Shown piece by piece: positions 16,079 to 24,639 of a stretch of 64,000 nt of DNA. This DNA is from Defluviitalea saccharophila. GTDB lineage: Bacteria; Bacillota; Clostridia; Lachnospirales; Defluviitaleaceae. The number at the start of each line of letters is the position of its first letter. The stretch's first letter is position 1. The notes under the pieces are model-generated. The model was not told the origin of the DNA. It saw only the letters and a list, made by a program, of their open reading frames with translations, and ran no database searches. The position numbers were made by a program, and so were the translations under genes. The DNA is taken from positions 1,612,001-1,676,000 of the forward strand of contig NZ_CP121687.1 of assembly GCF_038396635.1 (NCBI RefSeq), read 5' to 3'.

Positions 16079-17932
16079 TTAAACAAAAGAAATACTGCAC
16101 TGAAATATTTTAATAATCTCTATGTCTTGATCAATAACACTTTGTACCAGTTTATTGATATTAAAAGCGGTATCTTCTATTTTTTTATGAAGTGCTACAT
16201 TTCTATTAATTAAACGACGACATTTCTCTTCTTTGCTTTCATTCATTTTTTCTATGAATTCATTATTTGTGTCAATATCATTTATTATTCTTAATAAAAT
16301 ATCTGCAACAGCCTCATTGCGTTTTATCAGGTCATTAAGTTGTGTTTCAAACAGATTAAGCCTTCTGATATCTTTCTCATCTGTATTTTCTTTATTGAGT
16401 AATTGATGTGCTTCTTTAAATCCTTGGCTAGAAATTTTATGAACCTTTTCTAAATCTACTTTTAAATTCATTAAAAGGCGTTGGAGTTTTTCGTCTTGAT
16501 ATCCTATTTTTTTAGCTTTAATAATAGTATTAATTTTATCCTGTATAAACTCATTTTTAAGACAGTACTTCTCAATAGCTTGTCTTAAAGTCATAATATC
16601 CGTTCCATGAATTTTGGCTCCGCCTTCTGTGGCATCAATATATGTTTTATGTGAATTATGGACTATAAATTTTTCCATCCACATTAAAAAAGCATGCCAT
16701 ACGCTATTTGTTAATACTTTATTACCATCTATGTCTTCAACCTCTATTAGATCATTATCTTCACCATCTTGTTTTAATGTAGTATCGCTGCAACTATCCG
16801 CATGAAATTTCCCATCAGTGTAGGCCAAATCCTGCCCAATAAATATAATGGGGTTGCACCCTAAATAAGCTGCTATGGATAGAGAAGCATTGGCTACAGA
16901 AGCTCCAAGAGGTAAAATATCCATATCTCTCTGAGTAAAATATTTAACAAGTCCTCGATATTCGCTATTGGAGATATAAAATGCATCTCCCTGGTGTTCA
17001 GAGATTACTGTGTCATTTGAGACAACCGTAGTAATAAGAGGAATAGTATGATCCCCGTAGTCTTTTAGAACATTATATGCCGCTATTCCAGGATCCATGG
17101 AAACAACAAAATGTGGAGTAATATTATGATTAATAAGGGTGGGGAGAGTTCTCCCTCCCGAGAAAATAATTCCCCTGTCTTTTACGTTTTGAAGTTCCCT
17201 TATATTTTTATCCAAAGAAGGACCTGCGGATACGATAAAAGCTGGGATATTATTAAATTTATTTTTTAAATCGTTAATTGTCCCCTGATAAAATATTGAG
17301 TACAGATTATTAAAAAAATTTTTATTAAACTGCTCCCAAAAATGCTCCCTGGTATTTTTTGAAATCTTAAATAATGAAACATAGTTTTTAATTTCTCCTA
17401 TAACCTTTTCATAAAATACAGAATAAATATTAGGATATTGAGAAAATGGAAGCAGCATTATATTATCTACATTAGAAATGTTAATAAATTCACCTAATAA
17501 AAGTTTGAGCTCCTGAGCATTAGTGCCTGTAAAAATAAAAGTTTTGTCTCTACGCATAATAGGTGTCCAATCATACATTGAAAATGCTTTAGAAAGTGTC
17601 CCCTCATTGGGTTCAATAATGATTAAAGGATTTTCTTTGTGCAGATATTTTAAAAGCTGTAGTATATGGTACCCTAATCCCATTCCATATACAATAAAAA
17701 CGGTCTTTATGTTATAAGCACTTAACTTTTGTACAAATCTTTCCCCTTCTTTTATAGGAGAATATTTGCTATGGATATATATTTCTCTATTGAAATCATT
17801 TATTTTAATAGTATAATTATCGTCCTTCGTTTTTTCTAAAACGGCATTTGAATTTTTCTCGTATAGGCTAATATTCTTGCCTGTTATTTTCATATATTCT
17901 TGTACATTTTTTTCATAAAGGGAAGAACTCAT
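16079..17932 (-). CDS. MAF-type flagellin glycosyltransferase (DUF115), paralogue 1
   Basis: A 617-residue MAF protein, first gene of the glycosylation operon. It has IHSKYSPIKEGERFVQKL, the Rossmann stretch VFIVYGMGLGYHILQLL, IIIEPNEGTLSKA, then the DUF115 core AFIVSAGPSLDKNI near residue 230, IIFIGQDLAYTDGKFHA and DATEGGAKIHGT. The last 170 residues form a long helical tail. It starts 15 bases after AAAGGAG begins and is preceded by a sigma-28 type promoter, so it should be expressed with late flagellar genes. All three paralogues keep the core motifs, so none looks dead. Confidence 0.85.
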   Translation of the reverse strand: MSSSLYEKNVQEYMKITGKNISLYEKNSNAVLEKTKDDNYTIKINDFNREIYIHSKYSPIKEGERFVQKLSAYNIKTVFIVYGMGLGYHILQLLKYLHKENPLIIIEPNEGTLSKAFSMYDWTPIMRRDKTFIFTGTNAQELKLLLGEFINISNVDNIMLLPFSQYPNIYSVFYEKVIGEIKNYVSLFKISKNTREHFWEQFNKNFFNNLYSIFYQGTINDLKNKFNNIPAFIVSAGPSLDKNIRELQNVKDRGIIFSGGRTLPTLINHNITPHFVVSMDPGIAAYNVLKDYGDHTIPLITTVVSNDTVISEHQGDAFYISNSEYRGLVKYFTQRDMDILPLGASVANASLSIAAYLGCNPIIFIGQDLAYTDGKFHADSCSDTTLKQDGEDNDLIEVEDIDGNKVLTNSVWHAFLMWMEKFIVHNSHKTYIDATEGGAKIHGTDIMTLRQAIEKYCLKNEFIQDKINTIIKAKKIGYQDEKLQRLLMNLKVDLEKVHKISSQGFKEAHQLLNKENTDEKDIRRLNLFETQLNDLIKRNEAVADILLRIINDIDTNNEFIEKMNESKEEKCRRLINRNVALHKKIEDTAFNINKLVQSVIDQDIEIIKIFQCSISFV

Positions 17933-17965
17933 TTTAAAGCTCCTTTATTAAATAATATACAACTT

Positions 17966-17992
17966 ATATCGACAAAAAACCATAAATCATTA
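17966..17992 (-). promoter_or_regulatory. Candidate sigma-28 (SigD) promoter for the MAF operon
   Basis: On the minus strand TAAT, 15 bases and GTCGATAT match the flagellar sigma consensus TAAA-N15-GCCGATAT except for one -35 base and one -10 base. It lies directly after the flagellin terminator and 34 bases upstream of the first MAF start. Confidence 0.6.
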
Positions 17993-17997
17993 ATAGA

Positions 17998-18027
17998 AAA
18001 AAGCCAAGGCATAAGCCCTGGCTTTTT
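17998..18027 (-). terminator. Flagellin gene terminator
   Basis: On the minus strand a hairpin with arms AAAAGCCAGGGC and GCCTTGGCTTTT (one mismatch, TTAT loop) is followed by six T. It sits ten bases after the flagellin stop and should end a monocistronic flagellin message. Confidence 0.9.
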
Positions 18028-18037
18028 GAAAATTGTG

Positions 18038-18853
18038 TTATCTTAATAATTGAAGTACACTTTGTGGATTTTGATTTGCTTGTGCAAGCATTGTTTGTGC
18101 AGCTTGGTTTAAGATGTTGAGTTTGGTGAAATTCATCATTTCTTTAGCCATATCAACGTCACGAATTCTGGATTCAGATGCTTGTAAGTTTTCAGCAGCT
18201 GTATCTAAGTTCTTGATTGTATGTTCTAAACGATTTTGAAGAGCACCAAGTTTGGATCTTTCTTGAGAAACTTTGTTGATTGCACTGTTAATAGTGGAAA
18301 TTGCTTGTGTTGCACTATCTGCACTATTAACTGCAATAGAATCTAATCCATTAAATGCAGCACTTCTCATATCTCCGATAGATAAAGAAACCATTTGGTT
18401 CGTATTAGCACCAATTTGGAATTTCTTTGCACTCAATGTTCCATTTAAAAGATTTTGAGTGTTGAATTCTGTTGTGCTTGCAATACGAGTGATTTCTGCT
18501 CTTAATTGATCAAGCTCAGCTTTGATATAGCTTCTATCTGTTCCAACATTAGTGTCGTTAGCAGCTTGTACAGCTAATTCTCTCATTCTTTGAAGAATTG
18601 CATGAGTTTCATTTAATGCACCTTCTGCAGTTTGAATTAAAGAAATACCGTCTTGAGCATTTCTGGAAGCTTGATTTAATCCTCTGATTTGTGCACGCAT
18701 TTTTTCAGAAATAGAAAGACCAGCTGCATCGTCTCCAGCACGGTTAATTCTTAAACCGGAGCTTAATTTTTCGATTGCTTTGGATTGTCCGTTAGCGTTA
18801 ACCCCTAATTGTCTGTGCGCATTAATTGCTTGCATATTGGTATTGATAATCAT
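18038..18853 (-). CDS. hag: Flagellin
   Basis: A 271-residue flagellin with the conserved N-terminal D0/D1 region (MIINTNMQAINAHRQLG, then RINRAGDDAAGLSISEKMR) and C-terminal D1/D0 region (RIRDVDMAKEMMNFTKLNIL, ending QNPQSVLQLLR). Only about 50 residues separate the two, so the outer D2/D3 domains are essentially missing, as in the short flagellins of Bacillus and many Clostridia. It polymerises into the filament after export by the flagellar type III system. Ser/Thr positions in the short central part are likely glycosylation targets of the downstream MAF enzymes. It has its own sigma-28 type promoter, CsrA-type leader and terminator. SD TCCTCC-complement lies eight bases before the ATG. 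Confidence 0.95.
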   Translation of the reverse strand: MIINTNMQAINAHRQLGVNANGQSKAIEKLSSGLRINRAGDDAAGLSISEKMRAQIRGLNQASRNAQDGISLIQTAEGALNETHAILQRMRELAVQAANDTNVGTDRSYIKAELDQLRAEITRIASTTEFNTQNLLNGTLSAKKFQIGANTNQMVSLSIGDMRSAAFNGLDSIAVNSADSATQAISTINSAINKVSQERSKLGALQNRLEHTIKNLDTAAENLQASESRIRDVDMAKEMMNFTKLNILNQAAQTMLAQANQNPQSVLQLLR

Positions 18854-18860
18854 AATTTAT

Positions 18861-18893
18861 TCCTCCTTGAATTTTATTAGGGCATCCATGCCC
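18861..18893 (-). promoter_or_regulatory. Candidate CsrA-binding leader of flagellin mRNA
   Basis: The leader holds an AAGGAGGA Shine-Dalgarno (18861-18868) and, 11 bases upstream, a hairpin with arms GGGCA and TGCCC and loop TGGA (18880-18893). A GGA in a hairpin loop plus a second GGA at the Shine-Dalgarno is the two-site layout by which CsrA represses flagellin translation in Bacillus subtilis. csrA and fliW are the next genes upstream. Confidence 0.7.
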
Positions 18894-18907
18894 AAATTAT
18901 AAAATAT

Positions 18908-18923
18908 AGAGTTGGCCAACTCT
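18908..18923 (-). promoter_or_regulatory. Perfect palindrome at the 5' end of flagellin mRNA
   Basis: AGAGTTGGCCAACTCT is a perfect 16-base palindrome lying about eight bases after the predicted transcription start. It could act as a DNA operator or as a 5' stabilising hairpin; it is separate from the CsrA-type hairpin. Confidence 0.55.
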
Positions 18924-18937
18924 TGTTTACATCTTAT

Positions 18938-18964
18938 ATATCGGATAATCAGAAATTTACTTTA
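18938..18964 (-). promoter_or_regulatory. Sigma-28 (SigD) promoter of flagellin
   Basis: On the minus strand TAAA, exactly 15 bases and TCCGATAT match the flagellar sigma consensus with one change. Transcription should start near 18931, giving a leader of about 78 bases. Confidence 0.85.
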
Positions 18965-18977
18965 TACATTTTTATAA

Positions 18978-19205
18978 TTATTTTTTAAATATTTTTCCCA
19001 GTTCTTTAATTTGATTAATCGAGCTTTGAACTGCTGCCTTATTCTCCTCTTTAATCTCTAAAAATATTTCTTTTCTATATATAGCAATATTTTTTGGAGC
19101 TTGTATACCTAACTTTACTTTATCTCCTTGAATGTCTAATATCGTTATTTCTATTTGATCGCCTATGATAATAGATTCATCTTTTTTTCTAGTTAATGCC
19201 AGCAT
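18978..19205 (-). CDS. csrA: Carbon storage regulator CsrA
   Basis: A 75-residue CsrA. The start MLALTRKKDESIIIGD and the later VKLGIQAPKNIAIYRKEI carry the beta-strand RNA-binding surface, with the Leu4 and Arg (in IYRKE) positions conserved. The dimer binds GGA sites and blocks flagellin translation until FliW sequesters it. I chose ATG 19205, which begins one base after the fliW stop and has GAGGG upstream, over a longer frame. Gene order fliW-csrA-hag is the classic Gram-positive arrangement and the flagellin leader shows matching sites. Confidence 0.93.
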   Translation of the reverse strand: MLALTRKKDESIIIGDQIEITILDIQGDKVKLGIQAPKNIAIYRKEIFLEIKEENKAAVQSSINQIKELGKIFKK

Positions 19206-19206
19206 A

Positions 19207-19671
19207 TTACACACCCTCTTTCGCAGAAGTATATTCTTGTAAATCATTAAAGATTTTATGTTTTACTTCATACTCTTCATTTTGTGCTATAACCTGCATT
19301 CCTATTTTTGTTTGGCTATTTATTATAATGGGTGCTTTAAGGTTAGCTGTCATTTGAGTAATGTCTTCGGGAACAACTACAATCGCATAAACGATTAATT
19401 CATTTTCGTTAAATTCTCCTAAGCTTTCAATAAGCTCGTTATCTACTTTTGGAGAATAATCCGGACATATTTTTAGAGGATTAATTAAAGCAAAAGCAAT
19501 ACTGCCGTCGTCTATGGATTGGAGCCAGCAGAAGGGACTATTTTCGTCTTCCTCATCAAAAATAAATATATATTTTTTATAATCTGGAAAACCGGGAATC
19601 CCTTCAGGGAAGGTGATGATTTTACCTTCGTCTATATTTAATTCACCAAAATGCTTGGTTTGTATAGTCAT
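19207..19671 (-). CDS. fliW: Flagellar assembly factor FliW
   Basis: A 154-residue FliW, the protein antagonist of CsrA that also binds flagellin. Recognised by FGELNIDEGKIITFPEGIPG at residues 8-27, followed by the FCWLQSIDDGSIAFALINP stretch and VVVPEDITQMTANLKAPII. ATG 19671 has GGAGG eight bases upstream; the ATG at 19686 overlaps that ribosome site and was rejected. Free FliW releases when cytoplasmic flagellin falls. It is 1 base upstream of csrA, so the two are coupled. Confidence 0.94.
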   Translation of the reverse strand: MTIQTKHFGELNIDEGKIITFPEGIPGFPDYKKYIFIFDEEDENSPFCWLQSIDDGSIAFALINPLKICPDYSPKVDNELIESLGEFNENELIVYAIVVVPEDITQMTANLKAPIIINSQTKIGMQVIAQNEEYEVKHKIFNDLQEYTSAKEGV

Positions 19672-19737
19672 TATTTTTACCTCCATTTTTAATATATTTT
19701 AGGTAATTTTGCTTATTTCTATAATAAATGATTCTTT

Positions 19738-19765
19738 TAAAAAAGGGAACGGCTAAAACCGTTCC
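19738..19765 (-). terminator. Terminator after flgL
   Basis: Minus-strand arms GGAACGG and CCGTTCC around TTTTAG are followed by CTTTTTT, 22 bases beyond flgL. It ends the flgM-to-flgL unit before fliW. Confidence 0.85.
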
Positions 19766-19786
19766 TGTCAACAAAATTATTGATAT

Positions 19787-21115
19787 TTATTTTATAAAGT
19801 CCACTAATGTAGGCTGTATGATCCGTGAAGTTGCTATTAAAGAGGATTGATATACTGCCTGCTGGATGCTGAATTGTGTGTATACTTCTTCTATATCCAC
19901 ATCTTCATTGGAGGACATGAGTTCTGTAAAGTTTACTTTGTCGGAGCTTATTCTGTTTTCTATAAATTCAAGTCTTTTCATACGACTACCTAAATCTGCA
20001 TGATGGGTAGATAGATTGGACATATGCTTATCCAGTTTACCTATCATGTTATCAAATAAACTTCCCAAAGAAAATTCATCTGTTTTAGGTCTTTTACCTT
20101 CCTCAATTTCTTCCATTCTTTGATCATAATTTTCTACATACCTAATCAGTTCATCAATATCCTGCATGAGGTCCGGAGTTAAAACTTTATTCCCGAGGGT
20201 ATTTACAGTAATTTTAGTGTTAGTACCTACTTCATATTCCATGGCATCATTAGATGGGGAATACTCAATAGGATTCGCAGTATCTGTTATATCTTTACAG
20301 TCAAAATAATTCTCCGGTCTAGGATCTCCTATGTTGAAATTAGTTTTTTGGTATGTGATTTTAATATCTGTTGTCGGAGAAATATCATTTGGATTAAATA
20401 TAATTTCTCCAGTATCACTAATTACATATACCTGCCCTGATGGAGGAGTATCATATGGTCCATCTTCCACGGAGATGCTGGTTCGAGTATCATAAGAATT
20501 TTTTTCTACTATAGTAATAGGCGCTCCATCTATCTCTACAGTGGTTGCTCCTCCATCTATATTCCCATAGGGAAGTCTGATTCTTGTAAATTCACTTTCT
20601 CCTATTTTTAAAGTTTCTAAATCCTCTTTTGTAAATTCTTGTTCAAATTCAAATGTCCTTGTACTATCTGCTTTATCATAAATTAATTTCGTATCCGTTT
20701 TAAATCCTGTAAAAGAATATCTTCCTGCATAACTCACATTGCCTTCTAGAACCAATTGGTTTTTAAGCTGCTTTAAGTCCTCTATGACTTTTTTTCTTTC
20801 TTCCGTACTTAAGGTATCCGATGATGCCTGGACGCAACGTTCTCTCATAGAATCTAATACTGAACGTATATTTATTAGTGACTGCTCTGTAACCTCCATC
20901 CAAGACCTTGCCTGCTTTACGTTATCCTGGTATTGTCCCAGTTCAGCTACATTGGTTCTAAACTTGAGAGCTCTTCCTGCAATAATCGGATCGTCGGAAG
21001 GCTTTTGAATCTTTTTTAGTGTACTCATCTGCATATATATATCATTCAGCCTTTGAGTATTTCTATTAAGCCCCAAAAGCATATTATTAACCATCATATT
21101 GTTTGTAATACGCAT
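19787..21115 (-). CDS. flgL: Hook-filament junction protein FlgL
   Basis: A 442-residue flagellin-like junction protein (HAP3). The N-terminus MRITNNMMVNNMLLGLNRNT and the C-terminal ending SIQQAVYQSSLIATSRIIQP are the D0/D1 coiled-coil regions that join the filament. A beta-rich middle (about 150-300) is longer than in the Bacillus protein, which is about 300 residues. GGGGTGAGACG precedes the ATG. It follows flgK by 10 bases. It has no separate promoter that I can see. Confidence 0.92.
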   Translation of the reverse strand: MRITNNMMVNNMLLGLNRNTQRLNDIYMQMSTLKKIQKPSDDPIIAGRALKFRTNVAELGQYQDNVKQARSWMEVTEQSLINIRSVLDSMRERCVQASSDTLSTEERKKVIEDLKQLKNQLVLEGNVSYAGRYSFTGFKTDTKLIYDKADSTRTFEFEQEFTKEDLETLKIGESEFTRIRLPYGNIDGGATTVEIDGAPITIVEKNSYDTRTSISVEDGPYDTPPSGQVYVISDTGEIIFNPNDISPTTDIKITYQKTNFNIGDPRPENYFDCKDITDTANPIEYSPSNDAMEYEVGTNTKITVNTLGNKVLTPDLMQDIDELIRYVENYDQRMEEIEEGKRPKTDEFSLGSLFDNMIGKLDKHMSNLSTHHADLGSRMKRLEFIENRISSDKVNFTELMSSNEDVDIEEVYTQFSIQQAVYQSSLIATSRIIQPTLVDFIK

Positions 21116-21125
21116 CGTCTCACCC

Positions 21126-22976
21126 CTATACGCCCATTCGGTTAATTGTCACATCAAGAATTTGGTCCATTACGGAAATCATTTTTGCGGCTGCATTATA
21201 CATTTGTTGAAATTGAATCATATTAGTCATTTCTTCGTTGATATCAACACCGCTTACAGACATTCTTTGATTTTCTACTGCCATTGTAATATTGGTTTGG
21301 GTTGCTTCTAACATATTAGCTTGTTTTGCATTAATTCCTAACTCACTGATAATGGAATTCATATATGAGTCAGCAGTACCTTCCCTGAACAAATGGGTAT
21401 AATTTCTTAAGGCTTTTAATCCTTCCATAAATCCATTACCACTAGGAAGGCTTTCTCCATTTAGGGCAGCAGCTATTTTCCCTACATCCTCTAAGATATC
21501 TTTTGAAAGGGAAAAGTTATCTGCTGTAATCTTCGTATAGTCCAGAGGCCCACCTAATTCATTTGTTCCTTTTGCTGTGCTGTTTTCTTTATAAGTGAAG
21601 AAATAAAGACCGGTCTCACCTTCTGAATTAATGGCATTGAAATGGCCTCCGCCTAATTCTGCAATTGGAGCCCCATTTCTGTCTTGTCCTTCATTAACTG
21701 CTCTGGCAAAGGTTCTAACAAATTCATTTAGTCTATTTAAATAATATGGAATCCCCTTATATGCCATACCATTGCCTATTTCCACATCAGAAATAGGAGT
21801 AGATATGCTGTTCCATTGTCCTTCTTGGACATTAAGGGTAATGGTATTTGCTACACTATCATATTGAAAATCAGTATAATCAATGCTACGCCCATTTACG
21901 GTTATAATCCCCTTAGCATCTATGTCTATTCTACTTGGATTTGAAATGGTTAATGTAACTGTTCCATCTCCATTATTTACTGCTAAATCAAATTTGCCTT
22001 TAAAATTTTGATTATTATTGCCGTCTCGCATATCGAGATAGCCCTTAAGTTCTCCTCCCAAATTGGGGTCTGTTATATCAAAATTAAGGCCATTTGCCCA
22101 TTTAATATCGTATAAACCTTCTACATCCTCGGGATTATATTTGACATCGTCTCCATCAGCATTTTCTCTTGGTACCAGCTTTAATTCCGTTGCATAAAAA
22201 TGATCTACTAAAATCTGTCCGTTGATTTTGACTCTAAAATGCTTCTCACTTTTATCTCTGTTATCCACTCCGCTAAGGTTTCCGTTTCTAACCTCCGGGT
22301 TGGTCTCTATTTCGTCTACTTCTACATTAACAATTTTAGAAAGTTGATCAACCAGTTTTGCCCTTTCATCCCTAAGGTCATTTGCCTTACTGCCATCTAG
22401 TTCGTATTTATAGATTTGCTGATTTAAACTTTGAATTTTCCTGGCAATAACATTGATTTCTTCTACCTTAGTCTTTATTTCAAAATTTAAATCTCTTTGA
22501 TATTTCTTTAGATGTTGTGCGGTTGTATTAAAGTATTGGGTTAAAGTTACTGCCGCCTCTTTTAAAGCAGCCCTATGTTCCCCACTGTCGGCATTGTTGA
22601 CTACACCGTTAACGGCATCAAAAAAACTATTAAAAATAGTATTAAATCCTGAATCGGAAGGTTCGTTAAAAAGGCTCTCTATTAGAGAAAGCTGTGTTTT
22701 TTTAACGCTATACTGACCAAGGATGGCACTTTCCGACCAATATTTCGTATCAATATAAAAATCTCTCATTTGATTGATGCCATAGACTTCTGAGCCTGTC
22801 CCTAGCATTCCTTTCCCTGCATTTGGAAGGGGTCTGGTAGCTCGTTGTTCTACGATCTGACGACTATATCCCTTTGTATTGGCATTGGAAATATTATGCG
22901 CAGTGACATCCAGCGCCGTCCGTGCCGTAAATAGCCCGTTAGTTGCTATATTAAATCCTAGAAATCCCGAACTCAC
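21126..22976 (-). CDS. flgK: Hook-filament junction protein FlgK
   Basis: A 616-residue HAP1. The N-terminus has GFNIATNGLFTARTALDVTA then HNISNANTKGYSRQ, the rod/hook family signature, and the C-terminus has SVSGVDINEEMTNMIQFQQM followed by YNAAAKMISVMDQILDVTIN, the usual FlgK ending. GTG 22976 is the start, with AAAGGA upstream. The middle (about 290-420) carries beta-rich, variable sequence. It is downstream of a second FlgK-type gene in the same operon; this copy is nearer flgL, as in other Firmicutes. Confidence 0.92.
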   Translation of the reverse strand: MSSGFLGFNIATNGLFTARTALDVTAHNISNANTKGYSRQIVEQRATRPLPNAGKGMLGTGSEVYGINQMRDFYIDTKYWSESAILGQYSVKKTQLSLIESLFNEPSDSGFNTIFNSFFDAVNGVVNNADSGEHRAALKEAAVTLTQYFNTTAQHLKKYQRDLNFEIKTKVEEINVIARKIQSLNQQIYKYELDGSKANDLRDERAKLVDQLSKIVNVEVDEIETNPEVRNGNLSGVDNRDKSEKHFRVKINGQILVDHFYATELKLVPRENADGDDVKYNPEDVEGLYDIKWANGLNFDITDPNLGGELKGYLDMRDGNNNQNFKGKFDLAVNNGDGTVTLTISNPSRIDIDAKGIITVNGRSIDYTDFQYDSVANTITLNVQEGQWNSISTPISDVEIGNGMAYKGIPYYLNRLNEFVRTFARAVNEGQDRNGAPIAELGGGHFNAINSEGETGLYFFTYKENSTAKGTNELGGPLDYTKITADNFSLSKDILEDVGKIAAALNGESLPSGNGFMEGLKALRNYTHLFREGTADSYMNSIISELGINAKQANMLEATQTNITMAVENQRMSVSGVDINEEMTNMIQFQQMYNAAAKMISVMDQILDVTINRMGV

Positions 22977-23002
22977 GATATCATTCCTTTCTTAGCCCCT
23001 TG

Positions 23003-24628
23003 CTATCTTCCAACCACGCCCATACGATTGACGATCGTATCGATCATTGAATCCACAGCATTGACAACTCTAGCTGAGGCATTGTATGCATGTTGGTATT
23101 TCATCATATTACTCATTTCTTCATCCATAGATACTGCCGACATGGAATTTCTTAAATTATCTACATGATTAACTACTGTTTGTTTATCTTGTACTCTTTG
23201 AATCACTTCATTGCCTTCTGTACCGATTCTTGTTACGAATTCTGCATAATAGTCCTGGAAATTAAGACTGTGGTTATTGCCTATTTTAGTTTTTTCTGCA
23301 TCCCATGCAGATAAAATTTCTTGAACGACAGAGTCATCTCCCACATCCCCAGTTCTGGATAAAGGAAGCAAGTTATATCCTCCATCATTTAGAAGGGCAG
23401 GATTAATGACTAAGTTTCCTGCAGAATAAAGCGTATTTGGATCATTTGGATCTTCTGCAATGTAATTTTGGGTTGTATCGTATCTTGTAACACTTTTCCT
23501 TGAAAAAAGTTCCATAAACTTTGTTTTTGCTGTATCCTGTCCCATAGGAGCATTAGGATCTGTCTGGTCTGTAGGTGCTAAAATATCATTAATAGTGGTT
23601 ACAATGCTATGAATTAATGTATCAAATTCCTTTTGAATTTTAGGAATTAAATAGCAGTTGCCTTCATCTTCACTGGTTTTATTATCATTCAGGGTAATCT
23701 CAGACCAATCTGTTGCATAGTTTGCAGGGGCATTTCCTCTGGATAAAAGAAGTCCCTTGAGCTTCCCTATATCGTTTCTGGACCCTGAGGTAATTTCCCT
23801 ATTCATCTTAATGACGTCTTCGCCTGTATCTTCCCAAACAGGTTTTACAAAGGGACTCATAGGTTGGGTCTGTACGAGTTTCATCTTGTTTACAAACTTT
23901 CCATGCACCAAAAGGTGTCCTTCTGCTTTTACCTGAACCCTTCCCGTAGCATCCTCACTATATTGAATATCGATAAGCCCTGCCAATTCATCCAGTATAT
24001 TATTTCTCTTGTCTCTTAAATCATTGGCATGGTCTCCGTTAATTTCATATCTTGCAATTTCTTCATTTAAATCTCTGATTTGAACAGACAGTGAGTTAAT
24101 GGTTTGAACCGTATCAATTACTTGATTATTTAAATCAAATTGATAGGAGTTTAATTGATTTGCAATATGATTAACTTTATCAATAAAAACCGAAGCACTT
24201 TGTATAAACGCTTTTCTTTCGTCTAATCCGTCCGGTGCTGTGGCCAGTTTATTGGTCTGCCTCCAAAAGTCCGTCATAACCTCACTAAGACTTTCGCCGT
24301 TAATCTCTCCTAAAATAGATTCTACTTCTAAAATAGTGGACTGTTTTGCATTATAAAACTGATATCCCCCTATTTCCGTACGATAGTTTCTATCTAAAAA
24401 TGAATCCCTGATCTGTCTTATTTCTGTTATATCAACACCAAAGCCTATAGAAAGGAGATCATTACCATTGCGTCCTATAGTCATGTAAAAACTGTCATTT
24501 TGAAGGACTTGTTGCCTTACATAGCCCGGTGTATTAACATTGGTTAAATTATGTCCTGTTACATTAAGACCCATTTGGCTGGCATTTAAACCAGAAATGG
24601 CTCTTGATAAGCTTGCCATGGAACTCAA
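23003..24628 (-). CDS. flgK: Second FlgK-type hook-associated protein
   Basis: A 541-residue paralogue of FlgK with its own N-terminal signature SGLNASQMGLNVTGHNLTNV and NTPGYVRQQ and C-terminal AVSMDEEMSNMMKYQHAYNA and VNAVDSMIDTIVNRMGVVGR. The middle differs strongly from the neighbouring FlgK. The start is TTG 24628, with GGGGG seven bases upstream; the first ATG would leave 16 bases. Tandem FlgK genes are unusual. It may form a second junction ring or replace FlgK under other conditions; alternatively it is the true FlgK and the neighbour the variant. Confidence 0.85.
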   Translation of the reverse strand: MSSMASLSRAISGLNASQMGLNVTGHNLTNVNTPGYVRQQVLQNDSFYMTIGRNGNDLLSIGFGVDITEIRQIRDSFLDRNYRTEIGGYQFYNAKQSTILEVESILGEINGESLSEVMTDFWRQTNKLATAPDGLDERKAFIQSASVFIDKVNHIANQLNSYQFDLNNQVIDTVQTINSLSVQIRDLNEEIARYEINGDHANDLRDKRNNILDELAGLIDIQYSEDATGRVQVKAEGHLLVHGKFVNKMKLVQTQPMSPFVKPVWEDTGEDVIKMNREITSGSRNDIGKLKGLLLSRGNAPANYATDWSEITLNDNKTSEDEGNCYLIPKIQKEFDTLIHSIVTTINDILAPTDQTDPNAPMGQDTAKTKFMELFSRKSVTRYDTTQNYIAEDPNDPNTLYSAGNLVINPALLNDGGYNLLPLSRTGDVGDDSVVQEILSAWDAEKTKIGNNHSLNFQDYYAEFVTRIGTEGNEVIQRVQDKQTVVNHVDNLRNSMSAVSMDEEMSNMMKYQHAYNASARVVNAVDSMIDTIVNRMGVVGR

Positions 24629-24639
24629 AAAATCACCCC

